Shown piece by piece: positions 24,234 to 34,836 of a DNA stretch of 64,000 nucleotides. The notes under the pieces were generated by a model. That model had not been told where the DNA came from, ran no database searches, and worked only from the letters and a program-made list of their open reading frames with translations. The stretch is taken from positions 77,923,903-77,987,902 of the forward strand of contig OZ022499.1 in assembly GCA_963989385.1 (NCBI GenBank), written 5' to 3'. A program made the position numbers and the translations under genes. The number at the start of each line of letters is the position of its first letter. Position 1 is the first letter of the stretch. The stretch comes from Ctena decussata. Its lineage: Eukaryota > Mollusca > Bivalvia > Lucinida > Lucinidae.

Positions 24234-24261
24234 AGAAATAATTCATTTCTTTATTTCTGAC

Positions 24262-25157
24262 AGTGAGAGGTCTCAAATTGTGTCTCAGATTGTGTTACAG
24301 CAATAACTTATAAACTGCAGAAGCAACTCTTTGATAAAACTTCAAGAAAGTTAAAGCCTAATGAGAAGTGTCGTGCACAAGATTTAGGTTCCCATGCCCA
24401 AGGTCAACGGCCACAATCAGGGTCAGAGGTCAAATTGTGTCAGTGTGATTCTTTGAAACCTAACATAGCAAATTTAATCAAACTTTACTGATTCTTTAAA
24501 ACCTAACAAAGCAAATTTCATCAAACTTTACTGATTCTTTAAAACCTAACAAAGCAAATTTCATCAAACTTTACTGAAAGAAAAAAAACATTATGAGAAG
24601 ATTTGTCACTCATAATATTTAATTTTCCAAACCAGAGATCAAGGTCACAATCTGGGGTCGGAGGTCAAATCATGTCTCAGCAATTACTCATAATAGTACA
24701 AGGTCAGGGTCACAATCGGGTCACAATAATGGGTTAAACGTCAAGATATTTTGCGTACTAATAAAAAAACAGCTCAAGCAAATTTGCTCAGACTTCACTG
24801 AAAGGTTAACATAATGAGAAGGTATGTCATGCACAAGACTTAGGCTCCAACACTGACGGTCAATGTCACAGTAAGGGGTCAGGGGTCAAACCTGTTTCTT
24901 TGAGAGAGTGATATGGGTTTTACGGCACAGCAGCTCAAAAAAGGCCATTTTGAGCTGAATCCTGTCTCTGTGAATAGGCAAAACCACTGAAATGAATATG
25001 AAGTGCATTTAAACTTTACAGAAAAGCTAAGCAAAATGAGAATGTATGTCATGTGCAACAGTCAGGTTCTGTGCCCATGGTCAAGCTCACAACCTGGGGT
25101 CAAAGATCAGTTTAAGGGGCCTTCAGGGGCATATGTTATATACTGTAACATTTCTTG
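24262..25157 (+). mobile_element. Helentron-like element H1b, 5' truncated
   Basis: Same family as H1: repeated acttataaact-c-gaagcaa, aaggtcaaggtcac-type words, the closing aaggggccttcaggggcat, a hairpin with gttatatactgtaac and the CTTG end before TT. The 5' subterminal repeat and gtccgtcc head are missing. It ends 21 bp before the unit 2 B exon. Confidence 0.62.
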
Positions 25158-25178
25158 TTAATAAAATTACTATTTCAG

Positions 25179-25437
25179 AATGTGGGTTGATTGATACAGA
25201 TAGCTTACCAGCCTTACACCAGTCAACAACTTGCCACATTTCCTCGTCCTGTACTGTGGTAACCTGTTGTACCTGGGTTGAGAAGCTGCAGTGGTCCTTT
25301 GAGACAGTGGTGGCTATTGATGTAGGTACAAACATGTTCACTGTGGCGGTTGAACAGTTCAAACATGATCTGCCGTTAATGGAGTTGGCACTGGATGAAG
25401 AGAACACCTTCAGTATGCTTGGAATGGTTGCACTCAG
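25179..25437 (+). CDS. Unit 2, exon B, lacking the sixth Cys
   Basis: Acceptor tatttcag, donor gtaagt, phase 1 in and 2 out. It opens E-C-G, then CHISSSC-x4-CC. Where other units have an LDPC-like Cys, this one reads VGTNMF, so only five cysteines remain. The C exon of the same unit has lost its last Cys too. It ends SMLGMVALR. Confidence 0.87.
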
Positions 25438-25454
25438 GTAAGTTTGAGCTCCAG

Positions 25455-25592
25455 GGTTTGAGATTATAAAACTTGAGAATAATCTCAAACTCAAAATAAA
25501 GCACACTGATTGGCTGCTTCCGAGCATGTGCTTGGAAGAAGCCAAATAGTGTGCTTTATTTTGAGTTTGAGAATGTACTCAAGTTTTATAAC
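25455..25592. mobile_element. Palindromic MITE, 'gcacactgattggctgc' class
   Basis: Inverted arms: attataaaacttgagaataa-ctcaaactcaaaataaagc on the left, and gctttattttgagtttgag-ctcaagttttataa on the right. Close copies are at 26176-26381 and 45994-46134. It starts 18 bp after the unit 2 B donor. Confidence 0.75.
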
Positions 25593-25654
25593 ATCTGGGC
25601 CAGATGAAGTGGGTGAGGAGGGCTTAATGAAGAGTCTTGGAAATACAGTATTTA

Positions 25655-25990
25655 TTTGGTTATCAGACTGGGTATTCCCTTTCCTAAACTCTAAATCAGT
25701 CTTGGATAATTCAACTATAAGATGGATTTTCTCTTCCTAAACAGTACCAAAAATCTAGATCCAATTTATAAGAGAGATCTAGATTTTTGGGATTGTTTTG
25801 GTAGGGAAAACATCCGCTTTCGACCTCTTCAAAAGATTTCCAAAAACTAGATCTGTCTTATAAGACAAATCCAGGTCTTATAAGACAGATCTAGATTTTT
25901 GAAAATGTTTTGCTAGGAAACCCCCTCTTCTGAAACAGTCACAAAAATCTAGATCCATCTTATATTTGGAAAGGAAATCCTGTCTTATAA
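25655..25990. mobile_element. Tandem or rearranged 'tataagatgg' MITEs
   Basis: Several alternating copies of ctagatcc-atcttataag and its inverse, with the flanking ttttcc/ggaaaa words of the family at 20792. It looks like two or three partial copies joined. Confidence 0.5.
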
Positions 25991-26120
25991 CAGAAATCAC
26001 AGGGACTCCAGCAAGCTTATGACACATCACCAAATACTAGGAGATTGTGATGTCCCAATACAGTCATATAAAGTATAATCATGCTCTGTCAGGTGTCAAG
26101 CTCTGGTATCTCTGTGAGTG

Positions 26121-26560
26121 TTGAGCTGCGGTGGCTCATTGGGTTAAACCTACTAATCTAGTTGTCCTGGGTCCGAGGTTATAAAACTTGAGAATAATCT
26201 CAAGCTCAAAATAAAGCACACTGCTTGGCTGCTTTGGAGCATGTGCTCAGAAGCAGCCAATCAGTGTGTTTTATTTTGAATCTCAAACTCAAAAAAAAGC
26301 ACACTGATTGGCTGCTTCCGAGCATGTACTCGGAAGCAGCCAGTCAGTGCTCTTTGAGTGAGAATGTACTCAAGTTTTATAGCCTACGGGCCTGTCATCA
26401 ATTCTCGCTGAAGGCTGAAATCTTTTGTACCTTAAATGGGGTTCCATTGCACACAGCCTGTTATTATCGCTCTCCCATCATCCTGATATGGCTGAAATAC
26501 TTTTGAAAAGGAGTTAAAATCGCAAGTCGTCCATCCATCCATCTGTCAGGAGTCACATGT
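26121..26560 (+). repeat. SINE family 2 copy, split by a MITE
   Basis: The tRNA-like head (gtggctcattgggttaaacc, then ggtcc) at about 26129-26175 is interrupted by the MITE at 26176-26381. The body resumes with ggggttccattgcacacagcc and tcctgatatggctgaaatac and ends in catccatccatc. Confidence 0.55.
26176..26381. mobile_element. Palindromic MITE nested in SINE family 2
   Basis: Same family as 25455, with an extra internal duplication of the gcacactgattggctgcttc arm. Confidence 0.7.
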
Positions 26561-26834
26561 TTGGAGTCTGACTAGTTTGCTGTCTCAGCTGGATGGGGCT
26601 TTGTCATTATTCTGAGACAATTTTGGTTCATTCTCTGTAAAAAAATGAGGGTTGTCTATCTTCATTTGAGCCTTTTCAAAGCAGTTGTACTGAGGGGCCA
26701 TACTGTAATAATTTGCCTATAAGACAGGGTTTTACCACTCCAGTTCTGTGATTATTTAGGTGGGGTTTTCTCTTTCAAAACAGTTTCATGAATCTATCTA
26801 GTCAATATGGTAATACTGATATTTATTTATACAG

Positions 26835-26995
26835 GTACAAGTTTGTGTATCTGCCAGGGACACAAGCCTTCATTGCCTCATTAGGAATAGATGTTTGTCT
26901 GGACTCTGGCTCCTGTCTCATAGAAGCTGACATTCTTGGTGAGGTCACACTAAGGGCCAACCAGGATAGCTTTAATACTGGATTTGTCTATCAAG
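26835..26995 (+). CDS. Unit 2, exon C, lacking the last Cys
   Basis: Acceptor tatacag, donor gtaaat, phase 2 in and 1 out. It reads YKFVYL, then GIDVC-x5-C, then ILGEVTLRANQDSF; the third C-module Cys expected in that last stretch is absent. It ends GFVYQG. The loss matches the missing Cys in exon B of this unit. Confidence 0.85.
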
Positions 26996-27167
26996 GTAAA
27001 TGTGTAAATGTATATGTTGTATACGAAGATTTATTAATAAATATTGTTTAAACCAAGGTTAACTTTACCAAATCTATTGGGATCTACATACAGCAGATAA
27101 AAAAAATGGCCAATCGTTTCTATATTGTTATATTACTTCTTAATACAAAGTCTCAGATGAGCTGGGC

Positions 27168-27376
27168 CCAGTTGTTAAATCATTGTCAGCTTAACAAAGT
27201 CTTTGGTCAAGGATTTAAGTCTTACAGAACACACAAAATCAATTGCCATACTAATTTTTGCTAAAAAATTGTTAGGAACTTTTTTGGCAAAGAAATGGAA
27301 GTATTTTTGCGTATAATGCTTTCAAAAGTTTAATGTCTTGTTAACTAACAATGCCGTTAGCTTTGAAACCGGGCCA
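27168..27376. mobile_element. Palindromic MITE, 'gggcccagttgt' class
   Basis: Left end gggcccagttgttaaatc, right end ttagctttgaaaccgggcc, with gttaactaaca/gtcagcttaacaaag inside. Copies lie near 36374-36617 and 48669-48850. Confidence 0.5.
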
Positions 27377-27777
27377 GATGAATCTAAACAGATCAGTTTT
27401 CCTTGTTATATCAAGAATCTTTGAATTTTTAGGAAACGGTATTAGATAGATTGGGTAATACAAGTTTCCCTACCTGTGCTGTCAGCTGAACCAATCAGTT
27501 ATTATACATGCAAAAGTGGCTGTTTTGCAATGCAATAGACAGCAGTTTTAGCTCAGTCGACAGTCAATAACAGTAATATCATTGACTGTTATTGCTTTGC
27601 TGTTAACGAATCCTTGGCTGACATTCATTTTGCTCAAGTCAGTTAGAAATTGGTGTTAGCCCCATGAGTATTAATCAAGAGTCAAAACTTTGATTAGCCT
27701 TCACCTTCATACAGTTTGATCATAATTTATAATGTGGTTTTGCTGTTTGTTTATACTGAATCTGTCTTGTCATAAAT

Positions 27778-28013
27778 GAGCCGCGACACGAGAAAACCAA
27801 CAAAGTGGTTGTGTGCCCAGCGCAGACTCAGATCAGCCTGGGCATCTGCCCAGTCTGATCAGAGTCTTCGCTGTCTGCATAGAGGTAGCTTAGATCCTTA
27901 GCTACCTTTTGAGCTCTTAACAAAGAGTGATCAAACTGGGTAGATGCCCAGGCTGATCTGAGTCTGCGCTGGGCGCACATACCACTTTGTGGTTTTGTCG
28001 TGTCCTGGCTCAT
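27778..28013. mobile_element. MITE, GAGCCGCGACACG family
   Basis: Near-palindrome from gagccgcgacacgagaaaac to gttttgtcgtgtcctggctc, with gatcagcctgggcatctgcc and its inverse inside. The two flanks (about 27733-27777 and 28019-28064) are also about 45-bp direct repeats of each other. Confidence 0.8.
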
Positions 28014-28082
28014 GTATTGTGTGGTTTTTCTGTTTGCACATACTGAATCTTCCTTGTCATAAATGTACAAACTATTTTCCAG

Positions 28083-28256
28083 GCTATGATTGTGAAGACT
28101 GGATATACCAGCAGCAGTTTGGGTCAGTGACAGACCTCTCTGACATGGAATGGTCCATGTATCTGGAATATCTGAATGTTGCTCCATATCTCAGTGATGA
28201 GCAGTGTAGTAGAAGAGCGTATCCTTTCACCACTAGGAATGATAGATGGAAGAACG
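28083..28256 (+). CDS. Unit 3, exon A (spacer), extra Cys
   Basis: Acceptor attttccag, donor gtgagt, phase 1 at both ends, 58 codons. It starts G-Y-D-C-E-D-W, so it has a Cys no other A exon has, then the helix MYLEYLNVAPYL, the conserved Cys (DEQC), and WKNG at the end. Unit 3 therefore counts eleven cysteines. Confidence 0.87.
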
Positions 28257-28850
28257 GTGAGTTGTGATTTATTAGTAATTACTAGCAGTAGACTCTGACA
28301 CTGGCAGTAGATGATTAGGTACCAGACAGCGTGACCGCTTTGCAGTTATCCGTTTGTTGAGCCCGGTTAACATTGGAGTTGCCACAGTCAGAGAAAAACA
28401 TTTGGATTTTTTTTCCAGGTCAGGGAAAAGTCAGCCAACAAATTTTATGATTTTGTGATTGGTCAGGGAAATTTGGGTGGGACTGGAAAAGTTAAGAAAT
28501 ATAAAAATGAATTACTATTTATTTTGCCCAAGGGCAAAAAATATACCTTCAAGAAAGATAATCCAAGCATGGCAGTATTTCTCTCCCTCCTCTTTGGGGC
28601 GAAGCTGCTCTTAAAAGAAAGAATTTGTTCCCAGGGAAACAAATTATTTCCTTTGAGAGTAGCTCAAAATTTTGAAGTGGTAGCTTTAGCACTGCTAAAG
28701 GTAAGAGTATAATCAATTTCTGAATTCTTAAAACTGTGAAGAAAGTTGGATAATGGCCAGGAAAAATCAGGGGCCAATCAGGGAATTTGGAAGTGGAGAA
28801 TAATGAGTGACAACCTGTGGTAGTCTCAAACTTTGCTGCATTATTTTCAG
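28257..28850. other. Short intron, palindromic MITE remnant
   Basis: Around 28590-28670 an inverted pair gctcttaaaagaaagaatttg / caaattatttcctttgagagtagc belongs to the class at 1774-2011. No exon. Confidence 0.45.
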
Positions 28851-29103
28851 AATGCGAGGACTTTTCACCAGGATTTGAATTGTCTCAAGAGACATCATGC
28901 TACTTTTCAAGTGACTGTAACCTAATCAAGTGCTGTTTTGATGCTGAGTTGATCCGAAAATCTTTCATGGTTTTCCTGCAGCTTGACACCTGTGAAAATA
29001 AACTGAGATTTGGGGTCGAGAGATCTGAGTATCAGCTTTCACTGAAAGACTACGAGTACAGTACAGTGGAGTACTTTGATCTAAATGGATTTGTGACAGC
29101 TGA
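28851..29103 (+). CDS. Unit 3, exon B
   Basis: Acceptor attttcag, donor gtaagt, phase 1 in and 2 out, 253 nt. Six cysteines: E-C at the start, CYFSSDC-x4-CC, then LQLDTC. It continues LRFGVER and LKDYEYS and ends YFDLNGFVTAE. Confidence 0.88.
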
Positions 29104-29570
29104 GTAAGTGAACTGAGTAAAACAGGAGGGGCAATATCAAATATTCAGGGGTTAAAGAGTTGAACTCTTTAACACCTAAATCTTTGGAATTGCCTCAGCT
29201 GTGTTTGAATTTGCACTGCTGTATTATAGAAAAAAGGTAAATTCAACATAAGACTGCAAACAGCATGTCAAACAAATCATTGATATTTAAGAGCCTGGCA
29301 TGTCGAAAGATTTTAATTGTAGTTGTGTCTGTAAAATGATAAATTGATTGTTTTGGGTTTAGCAGACTTTTTCAGTCTATATTAAGTTGTCTTAAAGATA
29401 AAGGGAGAAGTAATGGAAATGTGTGAAAAAAAATAAGTAAAAAAAGCCTCTATCCAGTACCTGCTACAAACACAGCAGTCTTTACCTCATGTTAAATGAA
29501 TGTTAGTAGGACAGCCAAATGCCAAAAGTAGCACAGCACCTTGATTTCATGTACCATCTTCTTGGAAATG

Positions 29571-29843
29571 CTGGGCCGTGTAGCACAGTCGGTAGGGCAC
29601 CTGACTTTTAAGTCAGAGGTCCTGGGTTCGATACCCAATCTGGCCACATACTTTCATTTCTCCTTTCGCTGAAAAGAAGGGCAGTTGTCAGTTACTGGCA
29701 AAAATATGTGCACTTAGCACTGGTTAACCGCTTAGGAGGTCTAAGCCTGCCAAGGAATAGTGAGGTTAGGGTAACTGACCGTCCCGATATGACCATAGCT
29801 GTTTACTGTGGATATAAAGCAACAAATCAATCAGTCAATCAAT
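29571..29843 (+). repeat. SINE family 1, full copy with TSD
   Basis: The tRNA-like head (A-box area tagcacagtcggtaggg, B-box area gggttcgatacc) is followed by a body with inverted cacatacttt / aaaatatgtg and a (caat)n tail. The 11-bp tcttggaaatg flanks both ends (29560-29570 and 29843-29853). Not a functional tRNA: the anticodon loop is tttttaa and the body continues for 200 bp. Confidence 0.85.
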
Positions 29844-30072
29844 CTTGGAAATGAAATTGAATGTTCTAATTTTTCAGCACATACACATCTAAAAGCATCT
29901 CATACGAGACAGAACATTTTTAGACAGGTTTACAAAAGATGACAGACTTTCTTCTGAATTCCTTTGCATAAATTCATATTCTGTTCAGCACTGCCTGTAC
30001 AAATGTAGATGATATTGATGTTGATAAGAATCAATGCATTTATGCGAGACTACTATGTTTATTTACTTGCAG

Positions 30073-30233
30073 GTTCAGAATTGACAACATCACCCCATTC
30101 AGTACATTTGTACTTGACTTCACCTTCCACCTTTGTTACGGCACCGGCTACTGTCCACTATCAGTGTCTGTGTTAAACCAAGACATGCTACATTATGACT
30201 TGTGTGACATGAATCCAGGCTTTCTCAATGATG
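30073..30233 (+). CDS. Unit 3, exon C
   Basis: Acceptor acttgcag, donor gtaagg, phase 2 in and 1 out. It reads FRIDNI, TFHLC-x5-C, then VSVLNQDMLHYDLC with the third Cys, and ends GFLNDG. All three C-module cysteines are present. Confidence 0.86.
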
Positions 30234-30269
30234 GTAAGGCTGAATTCTTGCTCGCTTTAGTACCATATT

Positions 30270-30450
30270 TCTTCAGTTTTAAGATGGGTTTTCCTGTCCA
30301 AAACAATCCCAAAAGTCTAGATCCATCTCATAAGATGGATCTAGACTTTTGAGACTGTTTTTGAAGGGAAAAAAACCCATCTCAAAGCAGAATTTTGGAA
30401 GTCTGATTCGGTTATTTGGGGTCATTCTTGAAATTGAAAAACACGGTTTT
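30270..30450. mobile_element. Palindromic MITE, 'tataagatggggtttt' class
   Basis: Long arms gggttttcctgtccaaaac-atcccaaaagtctagatcc and their inverse around the centre tcataaga. Confidence 0.65.
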
Positions 30451-30776
30451 ATAGCCAAATAAATTTGTAATGAAATTTACTCTTCCAGCTTTGAATTTCA
30501 GTTACCCAGTGAGCACACAACATTTGGACAACCTTTACCCATTTTTCAGGCAACGTCCATGATTAATATGCACTTTTCATTCGAGCGTTTCTGTTTAGAT
30601 GGAAGCAGGCTTTATAAAAAAAATTAATTGTATGGGCAGTTATACAAGCGGATAATCAAATTCTCAACACTTCAATTTCTGGGCAAAATATTTAAGCTGC
30701 AGAAAGTATTTCCCACATTATTGCTGGATTTCTTCTAACAGAGTAAAATGTATGATAAATAGATTGTGTTATGGCA

Positions 30777-30899
30777 TTTTTAGCTCACCGAACAAAAGTT
30801 CAGGAAGAGCTATTGTTGTCACATATTTTAGATTAAATTTTTTTCATGTGATGGTCAAGGCCCTGTCAGGTGTGCTATTCTGTTCACAGACAGGTCTTG
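30777..30899 (+). mobile_element. Short Helentron-like element
   Basis: Only about 120 bp: TTTTTAGCTCACC at the 5' end, ggtgtgct as inverted partner, the hairpin CTGTTCACAGACAG and CTTG before TTT. Same ends as the copy at 1307-1454. It has no microsatellite or tandem core. Confidence 0.55.
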
Positions 30900-30914
30900 T
30901 TTGTTTTTATTTTT

Positions 30915-31182
30915 TTCATAGGTAAAAAGGTAAAGGTTTCCCATAGCCTAGTAGCAGTAGGGACAGTGAGTGGGGGTTAGAGGCCAACTGTGTCTTGGGC
31001 ACAGCATATGAAAGGCAGAGCCCATCCATCTCCTTTTGCTGCCTTATCCTTCCCTGATTCGATGCAGGTACCCATTTCTGCTGGGTTGATAAAAAGAGAG
31101 TTTTCCAGTTGTCAGATGGGCATGATCTAATGACCTTCCGGCAACTGAGCGCCTCTAACCACTCGACCATGGTGCCTCTCTG
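30915..31182 (-). repeat. SINE family 3 (tRNA-derived, minus strand)
   Basis: On the minus strand it starts agaggcaccatggtcgagtg gttagaggcgctc, a tRNA-like head, and continues into a roughly 180-bp body. The minus-strand frame here is a by-product. No obvious TSD found. Confidence 0.5.
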
Positions 31183-31355
31183 TTCATATTATATCCTATA
31201 TCAGTCTTTGACCCTTGGGCTCATATTGGAAGTCTCAGATTGATATGGGGTGGTATATGAAAACTGGCATAAAATAATATCTATTTATCGAAAATTGATA
31301 TTGTTGGAAATAGGTTATATTGAAAGTCAGTACCATCATTCCTTTGTATTTTCAG

Positions 31356-31526
31356 CTTTTGTCATGCTTGACTGGTTCCAGGCGAATGGTGTAGATGGAA
31401 GTTTACCATTAGGAGGCTCACTGGCTGACAGACTTTTTGAAGAATTAAAAGTTTCACCATTCCTCTTACCATCCTGCAGTCAGCAGAGTGAGATATATAA
31501 TGGTGCTGTAAATGGCTGGGTGAATG
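31356..31526 (+). CDS. Unit 4, exon A (spacer)
   Basis: Acceptor attttcag, donor gtaagt, phase 1 at both ends, 57 codons. A-F-V-M-L-D-W-F start, helix LADRLFEELKVSPFL, conserved Cys in LPSC, end NGWVNG. A typical spacer; the intron to B is plain sequence of about 540 bp with nothing recognisable. Confidence 0.87.
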
Positions 31527-32065
31527 GTAAGTACATTTACTGTATTAATTTGGCAGTAAAACAGTCTTTTTCCATCACCTTTTCCATCACTATAGTCAAA
31601 TAGACATGGTATATGCTAATCAGGTAAGAGATTAAATTATTTATCGATGAATTATCCCTGGTTAACACATGATCTTTGATGACAGATTGTGAAATATTAA
31701 TTCACTAGGGCGAAGTTTCTGGAGGACAACATGTCTTAATCCGCAATAATTTATCAGTATGTGAAAACTATTTCTATGCTTACATTATAGAGAATGAAAA
31801 CGTAGGATTTTTATAAAGGACTTTTTCAATGCTGACACTGAAAGAAGTAGATCTTTACAGGCTTGAATTCTTTTGCGCAACCCAACAGAAGCACCATAAT
31901 TTATCACAAATTTTCATGCTTCCTATGTGCTCATTGGGGCAAACATTGACTTATTTATAAAACCAAGGGATAGAATTAAGCGATTGATAGAATTAAATCC
32001 AAATTAGCATTATAATGGATAACACTGTAATGAGGCTGTGTCATATTTGTCCAATTTATTTTCAG

Positions 32066-32318
32066 AATGTTTGGATGTACGAGTAGACCTGCCTGATCTG
32101 CTATACACTACCTGTCATCTGTCATCTTCATGTACCACAATAACATGCTGTATCAATGTACCAGAGTTTGTTAGGGGCTTCTCAGTAGTGCTTGATATTG
32201 AGAGTGGTAACAATATAGGTCATATCTCACTGGAGGACAAAACTGAGGAGCTGGTGTTTAGAGAGGACAGGAGGCTGCACACTGGCAGACAGTCATTGAA
32301 TGGACTAGTAAATCTAGA
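32066..32318 (+). CDS. Unit 4, exon B, lacking the sixth Cys
   Basis: Acceptor attttcag, donor gtgagt, phase 1 in and 2 out. CHLSSSC-x4-CC is intact. The LDPC position reads LDIESGNN, so the sixth Cys is gone, as in unit 2. It ends SLNGLVNLE. A decayed copy of its second half lies at 33054-33207. Confidence 0.87.
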
Positions 32319-32449
32319 GTGAGTATATCACAGAGACATGATGGGCTTTGATGTTGATTCTATTGTAAGATTTCTTAATGAAAACATACAGTGTAACCAT
32401 CAGTGGAACCACCTTGTTGAGACAGTTCTAATAAGGGGCCACAAAATGT

Positions 32450-32905
32450 TTGAATGAAAAGAAATATGACCCAAGTGAATAATGAAGCACTCCTGCATAT
32501 AAATGTTAGAATGAAAAGAAATATGACCCAAGTGAATAATGAAGCACTCCTGCATATAAATGTTAGAATGAAAAGAAATATGACACAAGTGAATAATGAA
32601 GCACTCCTGCATATACATGTTAGAATGAAAAGAAATATGACCCAAGTGAATAATGAAGCACTCCTGCATATAAATGTTAGAATGAAAAGAAATATGACCC
32701 AAGTGAATAATGAAGTACTCCTGCATATAAATGTTAGAATGAAAAGAAATATGACCCAAGTGAATAATGAAGCACTCCTGCATATAAATGTTAGAATGAA
32801 AAGAAATATGGCCCAAGTGAATAATGAAGCACTCATGCATATAAATGTTAGAATGAAAAGATATATGACCCAAGTGAATATTGAAGTACTCCTGCATATA
32901 GAGGC
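32450..32905. repeat. 57-bp minisatellite (eight copies)
   Basis: A unit of 57 bp with atgaaaagaaatatgaccca, agtgaataatgaagcac and atataaatgttaga. Eight copies, the first six nearly identical. Because 57 is 19 codons, one + frame and two - frames are all open through it. Confidence 0.92.
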
Positions 32906-33053
32906 TACTCTTCAATGAAAGAATTTGCTCTCTGTAGAGAGCAAATTTTTTCATTGAAGAGTAGCTCACTTAGGAGAAGAGATTCACTTACCGGGGAAGC
33001 AATTACTGTTCTGCATAAGTGGTGGCCTTTATAAAAGTGGTGGCTAAGGTGTT

Positions 33054-33207
33054 ATGAGGTCTTTCTCTGTAGTTGTTGATATTGAGTGGAATAAGAATAT
33101 GGGTTACATGTGCACCTCATTGGAGGGCAAAACTGAGGAGTTGGTATTTAGAGATGACAGGAGATTACACACCAGAAGACAGTCATTGAATGGATTAATT
33201 GAGCCCT
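33054..33207 (+). pseudogene. Decayed duplicate of the unit 4 B exon, 3' half
   Basis: Closely similar to 32190-32310: it shares ggcaaaactgaggag, agacagtcattgaatgga and ttgatattgag words in the same order. The N-terminal half with the CC motif is missing. It ends at a TGA created by the junction with the MITE at 33201, and has no donor. It is therefore read as a partial duplicate exon, not used. Confidence 0.8.
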
Positions 33208-33434
33208 GACACGACAAAACCAACAATGTGGTAGTGCGCCCAGCACAGACTCAGATCAGCCTAGGCCTCCGCACAGTTTGACCAGACTCTTCGTTAAGTG
33301 CTCAAAGGGTAGCTTAGGATCTAATCTACCTCCATGCTAACAGTGAAGACTCTGATCAGACTGGGCAGATGCCCAAGCTGTTGGAGTCTGTGCTGGGCGC
33401 ACAACCACATTGTTGGTTTTGTCGTGTCGCGGCT
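33201..33434. mobile_element. MITE, GAGCCGCGACACG family
   Basis: From gagccctgacacgacaaaac to gttttgtcgtgtcgcggctc; the inverted flanks attaatt/aattaat extend the palindrome. It was inserted at the end of the decayed B exon copy. Confidence 0.8.
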
Positions 33435-34068
33435 CAATTAATCTTGAGTGGGTGAATTAGAATCAACCCATTAATGATGAATAGATTCTTCTACTTTTAA
33501 GAAATAGATGAGTCCATTCATCATTTTAGGGGTGTCTGGTAAATTTTCACTTTTGATTCTTTTACAGAAATGCTCAAATTTTAAACTAACAGTGGAGACC
33601 ATGATCAGATGCCACATTATGTGGCGTCTTTTCTTGGTCTGCACTGTTTGCCTGTGTCCCATAAAAGGGACACTTGGCATGAGTGGGTTAAGAGGGCGTG
33701 GATTAGAATTAGAGGTATATGACAAATCAGCATTTTGAGGGTTAAATTATGATGTTGTATTTCTCAACAAAAGTGTATGTTTTAGGATAGAAGAATGGCT
33801 TCTGGAAAGGGGTACTGTATGTACTGACATCCCAAGATGGATATCCCACATAATTCTGTATTTGTCGGCTTTTCATCACTGAAAGAGCCTTCATTATCAG
33901 TGAGGGCCAAAGGTGAATTCTGGCAGACATTGTAGTTTCTGGTGTCAAAAGTTACAATTTCAGTCTCTAACTTTGTTTACTTTGTTGAGTCATATGGTCA
34001 CAAGTAGACACGACCTTATAAAAAGTTACTGTGTCTGACGGAATATTTAGTATGTCATACATTTATTC

Positions 34069-34602
34069 AGGGATACAGACTAACTCATTTTTCAAAGGAG
34101 CAAGCTGGGCCCCTAAAAACTGAAAATTAGTCGCCCAGCCAGAAATTTAGGGGCCCACATTTAAAACGTCAGAAACATGAGAATTTTTTATTCAGAATCT
34201 GCGTGAGATTTGCATCGTTTCCGTAGGCTTTCTAGTAAACCCTCCTTTCTTCAGGGTTTTGCTTCCTTTTAGCTACCGGGTGTGAAACACCAGCGATGTA
34301 TCGCCACATTATGCGCGAAAAATTTACAAATTGTCAAGATTGTCAGCTGTTTTTTTTTTTTTTGATAGTGAGTAAAATCCAACACACAAGTATGACGGAA
34401 CACCGAATATTCAACGCAGATATCGGCGCGGAAGTTAGCAATGCGCTTTGAGCTGGCGGATTTTACTCCAAGCCGAAAACATGCCAAACACTCGCTGTCC
34501 GATGACGATCGCAAGTTGGGCGACTGTCATTTTTATTTTAGGCGCCCACCCGATTTTTTACTCGCAGTGGGCGAGTGGGCGACCGCTAGTCTGTATCCCT
34601 GT
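34069..34602. mobile_element. Non-autonomous TIR element (CAGGGATACAGACTA ends)
   Basis: Left CAGGGATACAGACTA and right TAG-CTGTATCCCTG ends are inverted. Internal inverted words include ggcgcccacccga with cccagccagaaat. The CAGGG end resembles hAT elements, but a clean 8-bp duplication was not seen. It ends 13 bp before the unit 4 C exon. Confidence 0.6.
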
Positions 34603-34615
34603 TATTATTTTCTAG

Positions 34616-34767
34616 GTATTTGGTATATGATGTTGTATCACCCAAGTTCTACATCGCTGACATAAAACTGACAGTGTGTTTGAATGCAGTTGGCAGTTGT
34701 GACTATACTGAAACTGTGTTGTCAAAGACCATCCTGCCTAAGCCCCCAGTTGAAGAGCTGAATGATG
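34616..34767 (+). CDS. Unit 4, exon C, lacking the last Cys
   Basis: Acceptor tttctag, donor gtaaat, phase 2 in and 1 out, 152 nt. YLVYDV, KLTVC-x6-C, TILPKPPVEELNDG: the LPKxxC Cys is replaced. Exon B of this unit lacks its partner Cys. Slightly shorter than the other C exons at the end. Confidence 0.85.
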
Positions 34768-34836
34768 GTAAATATCAGTTTTGCCCAGTTTGATTTTTTA
34801 TCACTTTAAGCACCAGTGACGAAAACAGTGTAATTT

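Noticed and set aside
32375..32969. Long minus-strand frames (153 and 189 codons)
   Set aside because: They are products of the 57-bp minisatellite, whose period is a multiple of three.
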